DNA of 64,000 nucleotides from Bolinopsis microptera (taxonomy: Eukaryota; Ctenophora; Tentaculata; Lobata; Bolinopsidae), in the NCBI RefSeq assembly GCF_026151205.1, contig NC_087084.1, positions 4,147,538 through 4,211,537 on the forward strand, in the 5' to 3' direction. The notes beneath the pieces were generated by a model. It was not told the DNA's origin and did not search any database. It saw nothing but the letters and a program-made list of their open reading frames with translations. Shown piece after piece: positions 36,078-48,100 of this stretch. The stretch's first letter is position 1. Each line of letters starts with the position of its first letter. The position numbers and the translations under genes were made by a program.

Positions 36078-39000
36078 TTGGGGGGGGGGGAGGGGGGGGG
36101 GTTTTTAAAATTTGGGATTTTGAGGTTAAAACCCCGGAGTTCTTTTCCATAGCAGTCGGGGGAGCGGGGGACTTATTTGGGGGATCTTGGGTTAAACCCC
36201 GGGGGGTTCTGTTCCACTAGCAGTCGGGGGGGGGGAGCTACTTATTTGGGATCTTGGGGGCTTAAACCCCGGGGGTTCTTTTCCCATTTGGAAAAAGTCG
36301 GGGGGCGGAGCTACGACGGGGATTTTGGGGGGTTTGGGAAACCGGATTTTTCTTTTCCCACTAGCGTGGGGGGAAGGGGAGTACTTACTGGGTTTGAGGC
36401 TTAAACCCCGGGATTTCTGTTCACAGCAGTCGGGGGAGGGGAGCTACTTTTTTTTTGGGATCTTGAGGTTAAACCGGATTTTCTTTTCCCAACTACCCGT
36501 GGGGGAGCGGGCTCTTACTTGGGTTTGGGCTTAAACCCCGGAGTTCTGTTCCCTAGGTCGGGGGGGGGGGGAGCTCTTACTTGGGATTTTTGAGGCTTCC
36601 CCCCGGAGTTTTTTCCCATAGCAGTGGGGGGGGGAGCTATTTACTTGGGATTTGAGGGGGGGGGGGGGGGGGGGATTTAACCCATTTGGTTCTTGCGGTT
36701 GGGGGTTCCATATTGGGGGAGGGGAGTTTATCTTATTGGGGAAATTTGAGGCTAAAACCCCGGAGTTTGTTCCAAAGCAGTGGGGAGCGGGCTATTAAAT
36801 TTGGGATTTTGAGGCTTGAAACCCGGAGTTTTTTTCCCATAGCAGTCGGGGGGGGGAGTATTTAAATTGGGGACCCTTGAGGCTTGAACCGGCCTTTTTC
36901 ATTTGCCAGTGGGGGGGGGTCTTTTTTTTAAATTGGACCCTTGAGGCCTTGAACCCGGGTTCTGCCCCCATAGCGTCGGGGGGGGGAGCTATTTAATTGG
37001 GGAACTTGAGGTTAAACCCCGGGTTTGTTCCATTGCGGGGGGGGGGGGAGTATTTTTATTGGGGATTTTGAGGCTTAAAACCCGGGTTTTTCTGTTCCAC
37101 TAGCAGTCGGGGGAGGGGAGCTACTTACTTGGGATCTTGAGGCTTGAACCCGGAGTTCTGTTCCACTAGCAGTCGGGGGGGGGGGCTACTTACTTGGGAT
37201 CTTGAGGCTTGAACCCGGAGTTCTGTTCCACTAGCAGTCGGGGGAGCGGGAGCTACTTACTTGGGATCTTGAGGCTTGAACCCGGAGTTCTGTTCCACTA
37301 GCAGTCGGGGGAGCGGAGCTACTTACTTGGGATCTTGAGGCTTGAACCCGGAGTTCTGTTCCACTAGCAGTCGGGGGAGGGGAGTACTTACTTGGGATCT
37401 TGAGGCTTGAACCCGGAGTTCTGTTCCACTAGCAGTCGGGGAGGGGAGCTACTTACTTGGGATCTTGAGGCTTTGAACCCGGAGTTCTGTTCACTAGCAG
37501 TCGGGGGAGGAGGGAGCTACTTACTTGGATCTGAGGCTTGAACCCGGAGTTCTGTTCACTAGCAGTCGGGGGAGGGGAGCTACTTACTTGGGATCTTGAG
37601 GCTTGAACCCGGAGTTCTGTTCCACTAGCAGTCGGGGGAGCGGAGCTACTTACTTGGGATCTTGAGGCTTGAACCCGGAGTTCTGTTCCACTAGCAGTCG
37701 GGGGAGCGGAGCTACTTACTTGGGATCTTGAGGCTTGAACCGGAGTTCTGTTCCACTAGCAGTCGGGGGGAGGGGGAGCTACTTACTTGGGATCTGAGGC
37801 TTGAACCCGGAGTTCTGTTCCACTAGCAGTCGGGGGAGCGGATGCTACTTACTTGGGATCTTGAGGCTTGAACCCGGAGTTCTGTTCACTAGCAGTCGGG
37901 GGAGCGAGCTACTTTACTTGGGATCTGAGGCTTGAACCCGGAGTTCGGTTCACTAGCAGTCGGGGGGAGGGGAGCTACTTACTTGGGATCTTGAGGATTG
38001 AACCCCGGAGTTCTGTTCCACTAGCAGTCGGGGGAGGGGAGCTACTTACTTGGGATCCTGAGGCTTGAACCCGGAGTTCTGTTCCACTAGCAGTCGGGGG
38101 GAGCGGAGCTACTTACTTGGGATCTTGAGGCTTGAACCGGAGTTCTGTTCCACTAGCAGTCGGGGGAGGGGAGCTACTTACTTGGGATCTGAGGCTTGAA
38201 CCCGGAGTTCTGTTCCACTAGCAGTCGGGGGAGCGGAGCTACTTACTTGGGATCTTGAGGCTTGAACCGGAGTTCTGTTCCACTAGCAGTCGGGGGAGGG
38301 GAGCTACTTACTTGGGATCTTGAGGCTTGAACCGGAGTTCTGTTCCACTAGCAGTCGGGGGAGGGGAGCTACTTACTTGGGATCCTTGAGGCTTGAACCC
38401 GGAGTTCTGTTCCACTAGCAGTCGGGGGGAGGGGGAGCAAATTACTTGGGATCTTGAGGCTTGAACCCGGAGTTCTGTTCCACTAGCAGTCGGGGGAGGG
38501 GAGGCTACTTACTTGGGATCTTGAGGCTTGAACCCGGAGTTCTGTTCCACTAGCAGTCGGGGGAGGGGAGCTACTTACTAGGGATCTTGAGGCTTGAACC
38601 GGAGTTCTGTTCCACTAGCAGTCGGGGGGAGCGGAGCTACTTACTTGGGATCTTGAGGCTTGAACCCGGAGTTCTGTTCCACTAGCAGTCGGGGGAGGGG
38701 AGCTACTTACTTGGGATCTGAGGCTTGAACCCCGGAGTTCTGTTCCACTAGCAGTCGGGGGAGGGAGCTACTTACTTGGGATCTTGAGGCTTGAACCCGG
38801 AGTTCTGTTCCCACTAGCAGTCGGGGGAGCGGAGCTACTTACTTGGGATCTTGAGGCTTGAACCCGGAGTTCTGTTCCACTAGCAGTCGGGGGAGGGGAG
38901 CTACTTACTTGGGATCTTGAGGCTTGAACCCGGAGTTCTGTTCCACTAGCAGTCGGGGGAGGGGAGCTACTTACTTGGGATCTTGAGGCTTGAACCCGGA

Positions 39001-41680
39001 GTTCTGTTCCACTAGCAGTCGGGGGAGGGGAGCTACTTACTTGGGATCTTGAGGCTTGAACCCGGAGTTCTGTTCCACTAGCAGTCGGGGGGAGGGGAGC
39101 TACTTACTTGGGATCTTGAGGCTTGAACCGGAGTTCTGTTCCACTAGCAGTCGGGGGAGGGAGCTACTTACTTGGGATCTTGAGGCTTGAACCCGGAGTT
39201 CTGTTCCACTAGCAGTCGGGGGGAGGGAGCTACTTACTTGGGATCTTGAGGCTTGAACCCGGAGTTCTGTTCCACTAGCAGTCGGGGGAGCGGAGCTACT
39301 TACTTGGGATCTTGAGGCTTGAACCCGGAGTTCTGTTCCACTAGCAGTCGGGGGAGGGGAGCTACTTACTTGGGATCTTGAGGCTTGAACCCGGAGTTCT
39401 GTTCCACTAGCAGTCGGGGGAGGGGAGCTACTTACTTGGGATCTTGAGGCTTGAACCCGGAGTTCTGTTCCACTAGCAGTCGGGGGAGGGGAGCTACTTA
39501 CTTGGGATCTTGAGGCTTGAACCCGGAGTTCTGTTCCACTAGCAGTCGGGGGAGGGGAGCTACTTACTTGGGATCTTGAGGCTTGAACCCGGAGTTCTGT
39601 TCCACTAGCAGTCGGGGGAGGGGAGCTACTTACTTGGGATCTTGAGGCTTGAACCCGGAGTTCTGTTCCACTAGCAGTCGGGGGAGGGGAGCTACTTACT
39701 TGGGATCTTGAGGCTTGAACCCGGAGTTCTGTTCCACTAGCAGTCGGGGGAGGGGAGCTACTTACTTGGGATCTTGAGGCTTGAACCCGGAGTTCTGTTC
39801 CACTAGCAGTCGGGGGAGGGGAGCTACTTACTTGGGATCTTGAGGCTTGAACCCGGAGTTCTGTTCCACTAGCAGTCGGGGGAGGGGAGCTACTTACTTG
39901 GGATCTTGAGGCTTGAACCCGGAGTTCTGTTCCACTAGCAGTCGGGGGAGGGGAGCTACTTACTTGGGATCTTGAGGCTTGAACCCGGAGTTCTGTTCCA
40001 CTAGCAGTCGGGGGAGGGGAGCTACTTACTTGGGATCTTGAGGCTTGAACCCGGAGTTCTGTTCCACTAGCAGTCGGGGGAGGGGAGCTACTTACTTGGG
40101 ATCTTGAGGCTTGAACCCGGAGTTCTGTTCCACTAGCAGTCGGGGGAGGGGAGCTACTTACTTGGGATCTTGAGGCTTGAACCCGGAGTTCTGTTCCACT
40201 AGCAGTCGGGGGAGGGGAGCTACTTACTTGGGATCTTGAGGCTTGAACCCGGAGTTCTGTTCCACTAGCAGTCGGGGGAGGGGAGCTACTTACTTGGGAT
40301 CTTGAGGCTTGAACCCGGAGTTCTGTTCCACTAGCAGTCGGGGGAGGGGAGCTACTTACTTGGGATCTTGAGGCTTGAACCCGGAGTTCTGTTCCACTAG
40401 CAGTCGGGGGAGGGGAGCTACTTACTTGGGATCTTGAGGCTTGAACCCGGAGTTCTGTTCCACTAGCAGTCGGGGGAGGGGAGCTACTTACTTGGGATCT
40501 TGAGGCTTGAACCCGGAGTTCTGTTCCACTAGCAGTCGGGGGAGGGGAGCTACTTACTTGGGATCTTGAGGCTTGAACCCGGAGTTCTGTTCCACTAGCA
40601 GTCGGGGGGGGGAGCTACTTACTTGGGATCTTGAGGCTTGAACCCGGAGTTCTGTTCCACTAGCAGTCGGGGGAGCGGAGCTACTTACTTGGGATCTTGA
40701 GGCTTGAACCCGGAGTTCTGTTCCACTAGCAGTCGGGGGAGGGGAGCTACTTACTTGGGATCTTGAGGCTTGAACCCGGAGTTCTGTTCCACTAGCAGTC
40801 GGGGGAGGGGAGCTACTTACTTGGGATCTTGAGGCTTGAACCCGGAGTTCTGTTCCACTAGCAGTCGGGGGAGCGGAGCTACTTACTTGGGATCTTGAGG
40901 CTTGAACCCGGAGTTCTGTTCCACTAGCAGTCGGGGGAGGGGAGCTACTTACTTGGGATCTTGAGGCTTGAACCCGGAGTTCTGTTCCACTAGCAGTCGG
41001 GGGAGGGGAGCTACTTACTTGGGATCTTGAGGCTTGAACCCGGAGTTCTGTTCCACTAGCAGTCGGGGGAGGGGAGCTACTTACTTGGGATCTTGAGGCT
41101 TGAACCCGGAGTTCTGTTCCACTAGCAGTCGGGGGAGGGGAGCTACTTACTTGGGATCTTGAGGCTTGAACCCGGAGTTCTGTTCCACTAGCAGTCGGGG
41201 GAGGGGAGCTACTTACTTGGGATCTTGAGGCTTGAACCCGGAGTTCTGTTCCACTAGCAGTCGGGGGAGGGGAGCTACTTACTTGGGATCTTGAGGCTTG
41301 AACCCGGAGTTCTGTTCCACTAGCAGTCGGGGGAGGGGAGCTACTTACTTGGGATCTTGAGGCTTGAACCCGGAGTTCTGTTCCACTAGCAGTCGGGGGA
41401 GGGGAGCTACTTACTTGGGATCTTGAGGCTTGAACCCGGAGTTCTGTTCCACTAGCAGTCGGGGGAGCGGAGCTACTTACTTGGGATCTTGAGGCTTGAA
41501 CCCGGAGTTCTGTTCCACTAGCAGTCGGGGGAGGGGAGCTACTTACTTGGGATCTTGAGGCTTGAACCCGGAGTTCTGTTCCACTAGCAGTCGGGGGAGG
41601 GGAGCTACTTACTTGGGATCTTGAGGCTTGAACCCGGAGTTCTGTTCCACTAGCAGTCGGGGGAGGGGAGCTACTTTGGA
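31027..41680. repeat. 66-bp satellite array, about 10.6 kb
   Basis: Head-to-tail 66-bp unit, with recognisable core ttgggatcttgaggcttgaa followed by cccggagttctgttccacta and gcagtcgggggaggggagct. Units at 39.3-40.6 kb are almost identical; about 160 copies would fit. The main variation is gcgg/gggg after the G run. Two stretches (about 31027-33365 and 35005-37090) are the same unit with inflated G, T, A and C homopolymers and lost bases, which looks like failed consensus. Because 66 is divisible by three, the minus strand stays open for hundreds of codons (22-residue repeat); I regard that as a by-product. On the minus strand each unit has a pyrimidine tract plus CTAG acceptor-like site, 37 nt, then an AA|GTAAGTA donor-like site. 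The array lies between two converging genes, just beyond the ANKAR-like poly(A) signal. Confidence 0.9.
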
Positions 41681-42186
41681 GTAAGGACGGCTCAGTCCCA
41701 GTCTCGTTATATCTTCGTATTTCACTGTATCTACCTTCTGTAACGGTATACATGTTTATTTAAAATTGGGATATTCCAAAATCAACTGTATAAAATCTTA
41801 GGTTACCAAAAGGTTTCTGGCGAAGTAATTGTTTTTCCGGTTTCTTAATTAATTGATATGATGATTATTAAGAAAGCTTCAAACCGAAAGCATTTTGTCT
41901 CCAGGGACGGGTGTCTTAGATCCCTCCCTCATTCCCTTGTTCGGGGATGTTGAACCTGATGACGTCATCACGATACTCTTAGACCTTGAGATATCTGAAA
42001 TATTGCTATTTTAATTTACGTTATAAACAAATGAATTTAATGGTCCAATAATAATATAGTGCTGTTATCACATGTTTTTAATTACAAAAAAGGAAATATC
42101 ATTTTGCTCATCACTTTTTTCCAAAAAATGTTATCAAATTTGACAAAACCGTTACCAATTTTCAAACCCTAACCCACATTTACAAA
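41681..42186 (-). other. Inferred 3' UTR and flank of the ANKAR-like gene
   Basis: Unique sequence between the two satellites. It follows the TGA at 42189-42187 and includes the AATAAA at 41760-41755. A palindromic TGATGACGTCATCA near 41959 contains a CRE-like TGACGTCA. No other coding sequence is seen. Confidence 0.45.
41755..41760 (-). terminator. Poly(A) signal for the ANKAR-like gene
   Basis: Plus TTTATT reads AATAAA on the minus strand, about 430 nt after the stop codon at 42187 and about 75 bp before the satellite begins. It would place the transcript end just outside the 66-bp array. Confidence 0.5.
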
Positions 42187-45100
42187 TCAGAACGAAGACC
42201 ACAAACAACCACACAAACCTGGAAGTTTGGTACTCTTTTCAGGGTTAGTCTTACTGAGAACCCTTCTCCTGTGTTCCCTGATAGAATTACCCTGCACAGC
42301 GGACACCAGAGCGTCTGAAACAGGCACATTAGGACTGAGTCGGGTCACTTCCTCCAAGAGGGCAACGTCCTCGTGGGTTTCAACCAGTAGCTGGCTTACT
42401 CCTGACTGTTGGAATAGGTTATTAGTGTGGGTTTCAACCAGTAGCTGCTTACTCCTGACTGTTGGAATATGTTATTAGTGTGGGTCTCAACCAGTAGCTG
42501 GCTTACTCCTGACTGTGGGAATAGGTATTAGTGTGGGTCTCAATCAGTAGCTGACTTACTCCTGACTGTTGGAATAGGTTATTAGTGTGGGTCTCAACCA
42601 GTAGCTGGCTTACTCCTGACTGTTGGAATAGGTTATTAGTGGTGGGTCTCAACCAGTAGCTGGCCTTACTCCTGACTGTTGGGATAGGTTATTAGTATGG
42701 GTCTCAACCAGTAGCTAGCTTACTCCTGACTGTTGGAATAGGTTATTAGTGTGGGTTTCAACCAGTAGCTGGCTTACTCCTGACTGTTGGAATAGGTTAT
42801 TAGTGTGGGTCTCAACCTGTAGCTGGCTTACTCCTGACTGTGGGATAGGTTATTATAGTGTGGGTCTCAACCAGTAGTTGGCCTTACTCCTGACTGTTGG
42901 TATAGGTTATTAGTGTGGGTCTCAACCCAGTAGCTGGCTTACTCCTGACTGTTGGAATAGGTTATTAGTGTGGGTCTCAACCAGTAGCTGGCTTACTCCT
43001 GACTGTTGGATAGGTTATTAGTATGGGTCTCAAGCAGTAGCTGGCTTACTCCTGACTGTTGGAATAGGTTATTAGTATGGGTCTCAACCAGTAGCTGGCT
43101 TACTCCTGACTGTTGGAATAGGTTATTAGTGTGGGTCTCAATCAGTAGCTGGCTTACTCCTGACTGTTGGAATAGGTTATTAGTGTGGGTCTCAACCAGT
43201 AGCTGGCTTACTCCTGACTGTTGGGATAGGTTATTAGTGTGGGTACTCAACCAGTAGCTGGCTTACTCCTGACTGTTGGAATAGGTTTTATAGTGTGGGT
43301 CTCAACCAGTAGCTGGCTTACTCCTGACTGTTGGGATAGGTTATTAGTGTGGGGTCTCAACCAGTAGCTGGCTTACTCTGACTGTTGGAATAGGTTATTC
43401 TAGTGTGGGTCTCAACCAGTAGCTGGCTTACTCCTGACTGTTGGGATAGGTATTATAGTGTGGATTCAACCAGTAGTTGGCTTACTCCTGACTGTTGGAA
43501 TAGGTTATTAGTGTGGGTCTCAACCAGTAGCTGGCTTACTCCTGACTGTTGGAATAGGTGATTAATGTGGGTCTCAACCAGTAGCTGGCTTACTCCTGAC
43601 TGTTGGAATAGGTTATTAGTGTGGGTCTCAACCAGTAGCTGGCTTACTCCTGACTGTTGCGATAGGTTATTAGTGTGGGTCTCAACCAGTAGCTGGCTTA
43701 CTCCTGGACTGTTGGAATAGGTTATTAGTGTGGGTCTCAACCAGTTAGCTGGCTTACTCCTGACTGTTGGGATAGGTTATTAGTATGGGTCTCAACCAGT
43801 AGCTGGCTTACTCTGACTGTTGGAATAGGTTATTAGTGTGGGTCCTCAACCAGTAGCTGGCTTACTCCTGACTGTTGGGATAGGTTATTAGTATGGGTCT
43901 CAATCAGTAGCTGGCTTACTCCTGACTGTTGGAATAGGTTATTAGTGTGGGTCTCAAACAGTAGCTGGCTTACTCCTGACTGTTGGAATAGGTTATTAGT
44001 GTGGTCTCAACCAGTAGCTGGCTTACTCCTGACTGTTGGAATAGGTTATTAGTGTGGGTCTCAACCAGTAGCTGCTTACTCCTGACTGTTGGAATAGGTT
44101 CTTAGTGTGGGTCTCAACCAGTAGATGGCTTACTCCTGACTGTTGGGATAGGTTATTAGTATGGGTCTCAATCAGTAGCTGGCTTACTCCTGACTGTTGG
44201 AATAGGTTATTAGTGTGGGTCTCAACCAGTAGCTGGCTTACTCCTGACTGTTGGGATAGGTTATTAGTATGGGTCTCAATCAGTAGCTGGCTTACTCCTG
44301 ACTGTTGGAATAGGTTATTAGTGTGGGTCTCAACCAGTAGCTGGCTTACTCCTGACTGTTGGGATAGGTTATTATAGTGTGGGTCTCAACCAGTAGCTGA
44401 CTTACTCCTGACTGTTGGAATAGGTTATTAGTGTGGGTCTCAACCAGTAGCTGGCTTACTCCTGACTGTTGGAATAGGGTATTAGTGTGGGTCTCAACCA
44501 GTAGCTGGCTTACTCCTGACTGTTGGGATAGGTTATTAGTATGGGTTTCAACCAGTAGCTGGCTTACTTCTGACTGTTGGAATAGGTGATTAATGTGGGT
44601 CTCAACCAGTAGCTGGCTTACTCCTGACTGTTGGAATAGGTTATTAGTGTGGGTCTCAACCAGTAGCTGGCTTACTCCTGACTGTTGGAATAGGTTATTA
44701 GTGTGGGTCTCAACCAGTAGCTGGCTTACTCCTGACTGTTGGAATAGGTTATTAGTGTGGGTCTCAACCAGTAGCTGGCTTACTCCTGACTGTTGGAATA
44801 GGTTATTAGTGTGGGTCTCAACCAGTAGCTGGCTTACTCCTGACTGTTGGAATAGGTTATTAGTGTGGGTCTCAACCAGTAGCTGGCTTACTCCTGACTG
44901 TTGGAATAGGTTATAGTGTGGGTCTCAACCAGTAGCTGGCTAACTCCTGACTGTTGGAATAGGTTATTAGTGTGGGTCTCAATCAGTAGCTGGCTTACTC
45001 CTGACTGTTGGGATAGGTTATTAGTGTGGGTCTCAACCAGTAGCTGGCTTACTCCTGACTGTTGGAATAGGTTATTATAGTGTGGGTCTCAACCAGTAGC

Positions 45101-48100
45101 TGGCTTACTCCTGACTGTTGGAATAGGTTATTAGTGTGGGTCTCAACCAGTAGCTGGCTTACTCCTGACTGTTCGAATAGGTATTATAGTGTGGGTCTCA
45201 ACCAGTAGCTGGCTTACTCCTGACTGTTGGAATAGGTTATTAGTGTGGGTCTCAACCAGTAGCTGGCTTACTCCTGACTGTTGGAATAGGTTATTAGTGT
45301 GGGTCTCAACCAGTAGCTGGCTTACTCCTGACTGTTGGAATAGGTTATTATAGTGTGGGTCTCAACCAGTAGCTGGCTTACTCCTGACTGTTGGAATAGG
45401 TTATTAGTGTGGGTCTCAACCAGTAGCTGACTTACTCCTGACTGTTGGAATAGGTTATTAGTGTGGGTCTCAACCAGTAGCTGGCTTACTCCTGACTGTT
45501 GGAATAGGTTATTAGTGTGGGTCTCAACCAGTAGCTGGCTTACTCCTGACTGTTGGGATAGGTTATTAGTGTGGGTCTCAACCAGTAGCTGGCTTACTCC
45601 TGACTGTTGGGATAGGTTATTAGTATGGGTCTCAAGCAGTAGCTGGCTTACTCCTGACTGTTGGAATAGGTTATTAGTGTGGGTCTCAACCAGTAGCTGG
45701 CTTACTCCTGACTGTTGGGATAGGTTATTATAGTGTGGATCTCAACCAGTAGTTGGCTTACTCCTGACTGTTGGAATAGGTTATTAGTGTGGGTCTCAAC
45801 AGTAGCTGGCTTACTCCTGACTGTTGGAATAGGTGATTAATGTGGGTCTCAACCAGTAGCTGGCTTACTCCTGACTGTTGGGATAGGTTATTAGTATGGG
45901 TCTCAAGCAGTAGCTGGCTTACTCCTGACTGTTGGAATAGGTTATTAGTGTGGGTCTCAACCAGTAGCTGGCTTACTCCTGACTGTTGCGATAGGTTATT
46001 AGTGTGGGTCTCAACCAGTAGCTGGCTTACTCCTGACTGTTGGAATAGGTTATTAGTGTGGGTCTCAACCAGTAGCTGGCTTACTCCTGACTGTTGGGAT
46101 AGGTTATTAGTATGGGTCTCAATCAGTAGCTGGCTTACTCCTGACTGTTGGAATAGGTTATTGGTATGGGTCTCAACCAGTAGCTGGCTTACTCTGACTG
46201 TTGGAATAGGTTATTAGTGTGGGTCTCAACCAGTAGCTGGCTTACTCCTGACTGTTGGGATAGGTTATTAGTGTGGGTCTCAACCAGTAGCTGGCTTACT
46301 CCTGACTGTTGGGATAGGTTATTAGTGTGGGTCTCAACCAGTAGCTGGCTTACTCCTGACTGTTGGAATAGGTTATTAGTGTGGGTCTCAACCAGTAGCT
46401 GGCTTACTCCTGACTGTTGGAATAGGTTATTAGTGTGGGTCTCAATCAGTAGCTGGCTTACTCCTGACTGTTGGATAGGTTATTAGTGGTGGTCTCAACC
46501 AGTAGCTGGCTTACTCCTGACTGTTGGGATAGGTTATTATAGTGTGGGTCTCAACCAGTAGTTGGCTTACTCCTGACTGTTGGAATAGGTTATTAGTGTG
46601 GGTCTCAACCAGTAGCTGGCTTACTCCTGACTGTTGGAATAGGTTATTAGTGTGGGTCTCAACCAGTAGCTGGCTTACTCCTGACTGTTGGGATAGGTTA
46701 TTAGTATGGGTCTCAAGCAGTAGCTGGCTTACTCCTGACTGTTGGGATAGGTTATTATAGTGTGGATCTCAACCAGTAGTTGGCTTACTCCTGACTGTTG
46801 GAATAGGTTATTAGTGTGGGTCTCAACCAGTAGCTGGCTTACTCCTGACTGTTGGAATAGGTGATTAATGTGTGTCTCAACCAGTAGCTGGCTTACTCCT
46901 GACTGTTGGAATAGGTTATTAGTGTGGGTCTCAACCAGTAGCTGGCTTACTCCTGACTGTTGCGATAGGTTATTAGTGTGGGTCTCAACCAGTAGCTGGC
47001 TTACTCCTGACTGTTGGAATAGGTTATTAGTGTGGGTCTCAACCAGTAGCTGGCTTACTCCTGACTGTTGGGATAGGTTATTAGTATGGGTCTCAAGCAG
47101 TAGCTGGCTTACTCCTGACTGTTGGAATAGGTTATTAGTGTGGGTCTCAACCAGTAGCTGGCTTACTCCTGACTGTTGGGATAGGTTATTAGTGTGGGTC
47201 TCAACCAGTAGCTGGCTTACTCCTGACTGTTGGGATAGGTTATTAGTGTGGGTCTCAACCAGTAGCTGGCTTACTCCTGACTGTTGCGATAGGTTATTAG
47301 TGTGGGTCTCAACCAGTAGCTGGCTTACTCCTGACTGTTGGAATAGGTTATTATAGTGTGGGTCTCAACCAGTAGCTGGCTTACTCCTGACTGTTGGAAT
47401 AGGTTATTAGTGTGGGTTTCAACCAGTAGCTGGCTTACTCCTGACTGTTGGAATAGGTTATTAGTGTGGGTCTCAACCAGTAGCTGGCTTACTCCTGACT
47501 GTTGGGATAGGTTATTAGTATGGGTCTCAATCAGTAGCTGGCTTACTCCTGACTGTTGGAATAGGTTATTGGTATGGGTCTCAACCAGTAGCTGGCTTAC
47601 TCCTGACTGTTGGAATAGGTTATTAGTGTGGGTCTCAATCAGTAGCTGGCTTACTCCTGACTGTTGGAATAGGTTATTAGTGGTGGTCTCAACCAGTAGC
47701 TGGCTTACTCCTGACTGTTGGGATAGGTTATTATAGTGTGGGTCTCAACCAGTAGTTGGCTTACTCCTGACTGTTGGAATAGGTTATTAGTGTGGGTCTC
47801 AACCAGTAGCTGGCTTACTCCTGACTGTTGGAATAGGTAATTAGTGTGGGTCTCAACCAGTAGCTGGCTTACTCCTGACTGTTGGGATAGGTTATTAGTA
47901 TGGGTCTCAAGCAGTAGCTGGCTTACTCCTGACTGTTGGGATAGGTTATTATAGTGTGGATCTCAACCAGTAGTTGGCTTACTCCTGACTGTTGGAATAG
48001 GTTATTAGTGTGGGTCTCAACCAGTAGCTGGCTTACTCCCGACTGTTGGAATAGGTGATTAATGTGGGTCTCAACCAGTAGCTGGCTTACTCCTGACTGT

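Noticed and set aside
40554-41753. A 399-codon minus-strand open frame of 22-residue repeats in the 66-bp satellite
   Set aside because: The unit length is divisible by three, so any stop-free frame stays open through identical copies. There is no non-repetitive domain, and the start lies in the flank beyond a likely poly(A) signal. I treat it as a by-product of the array.
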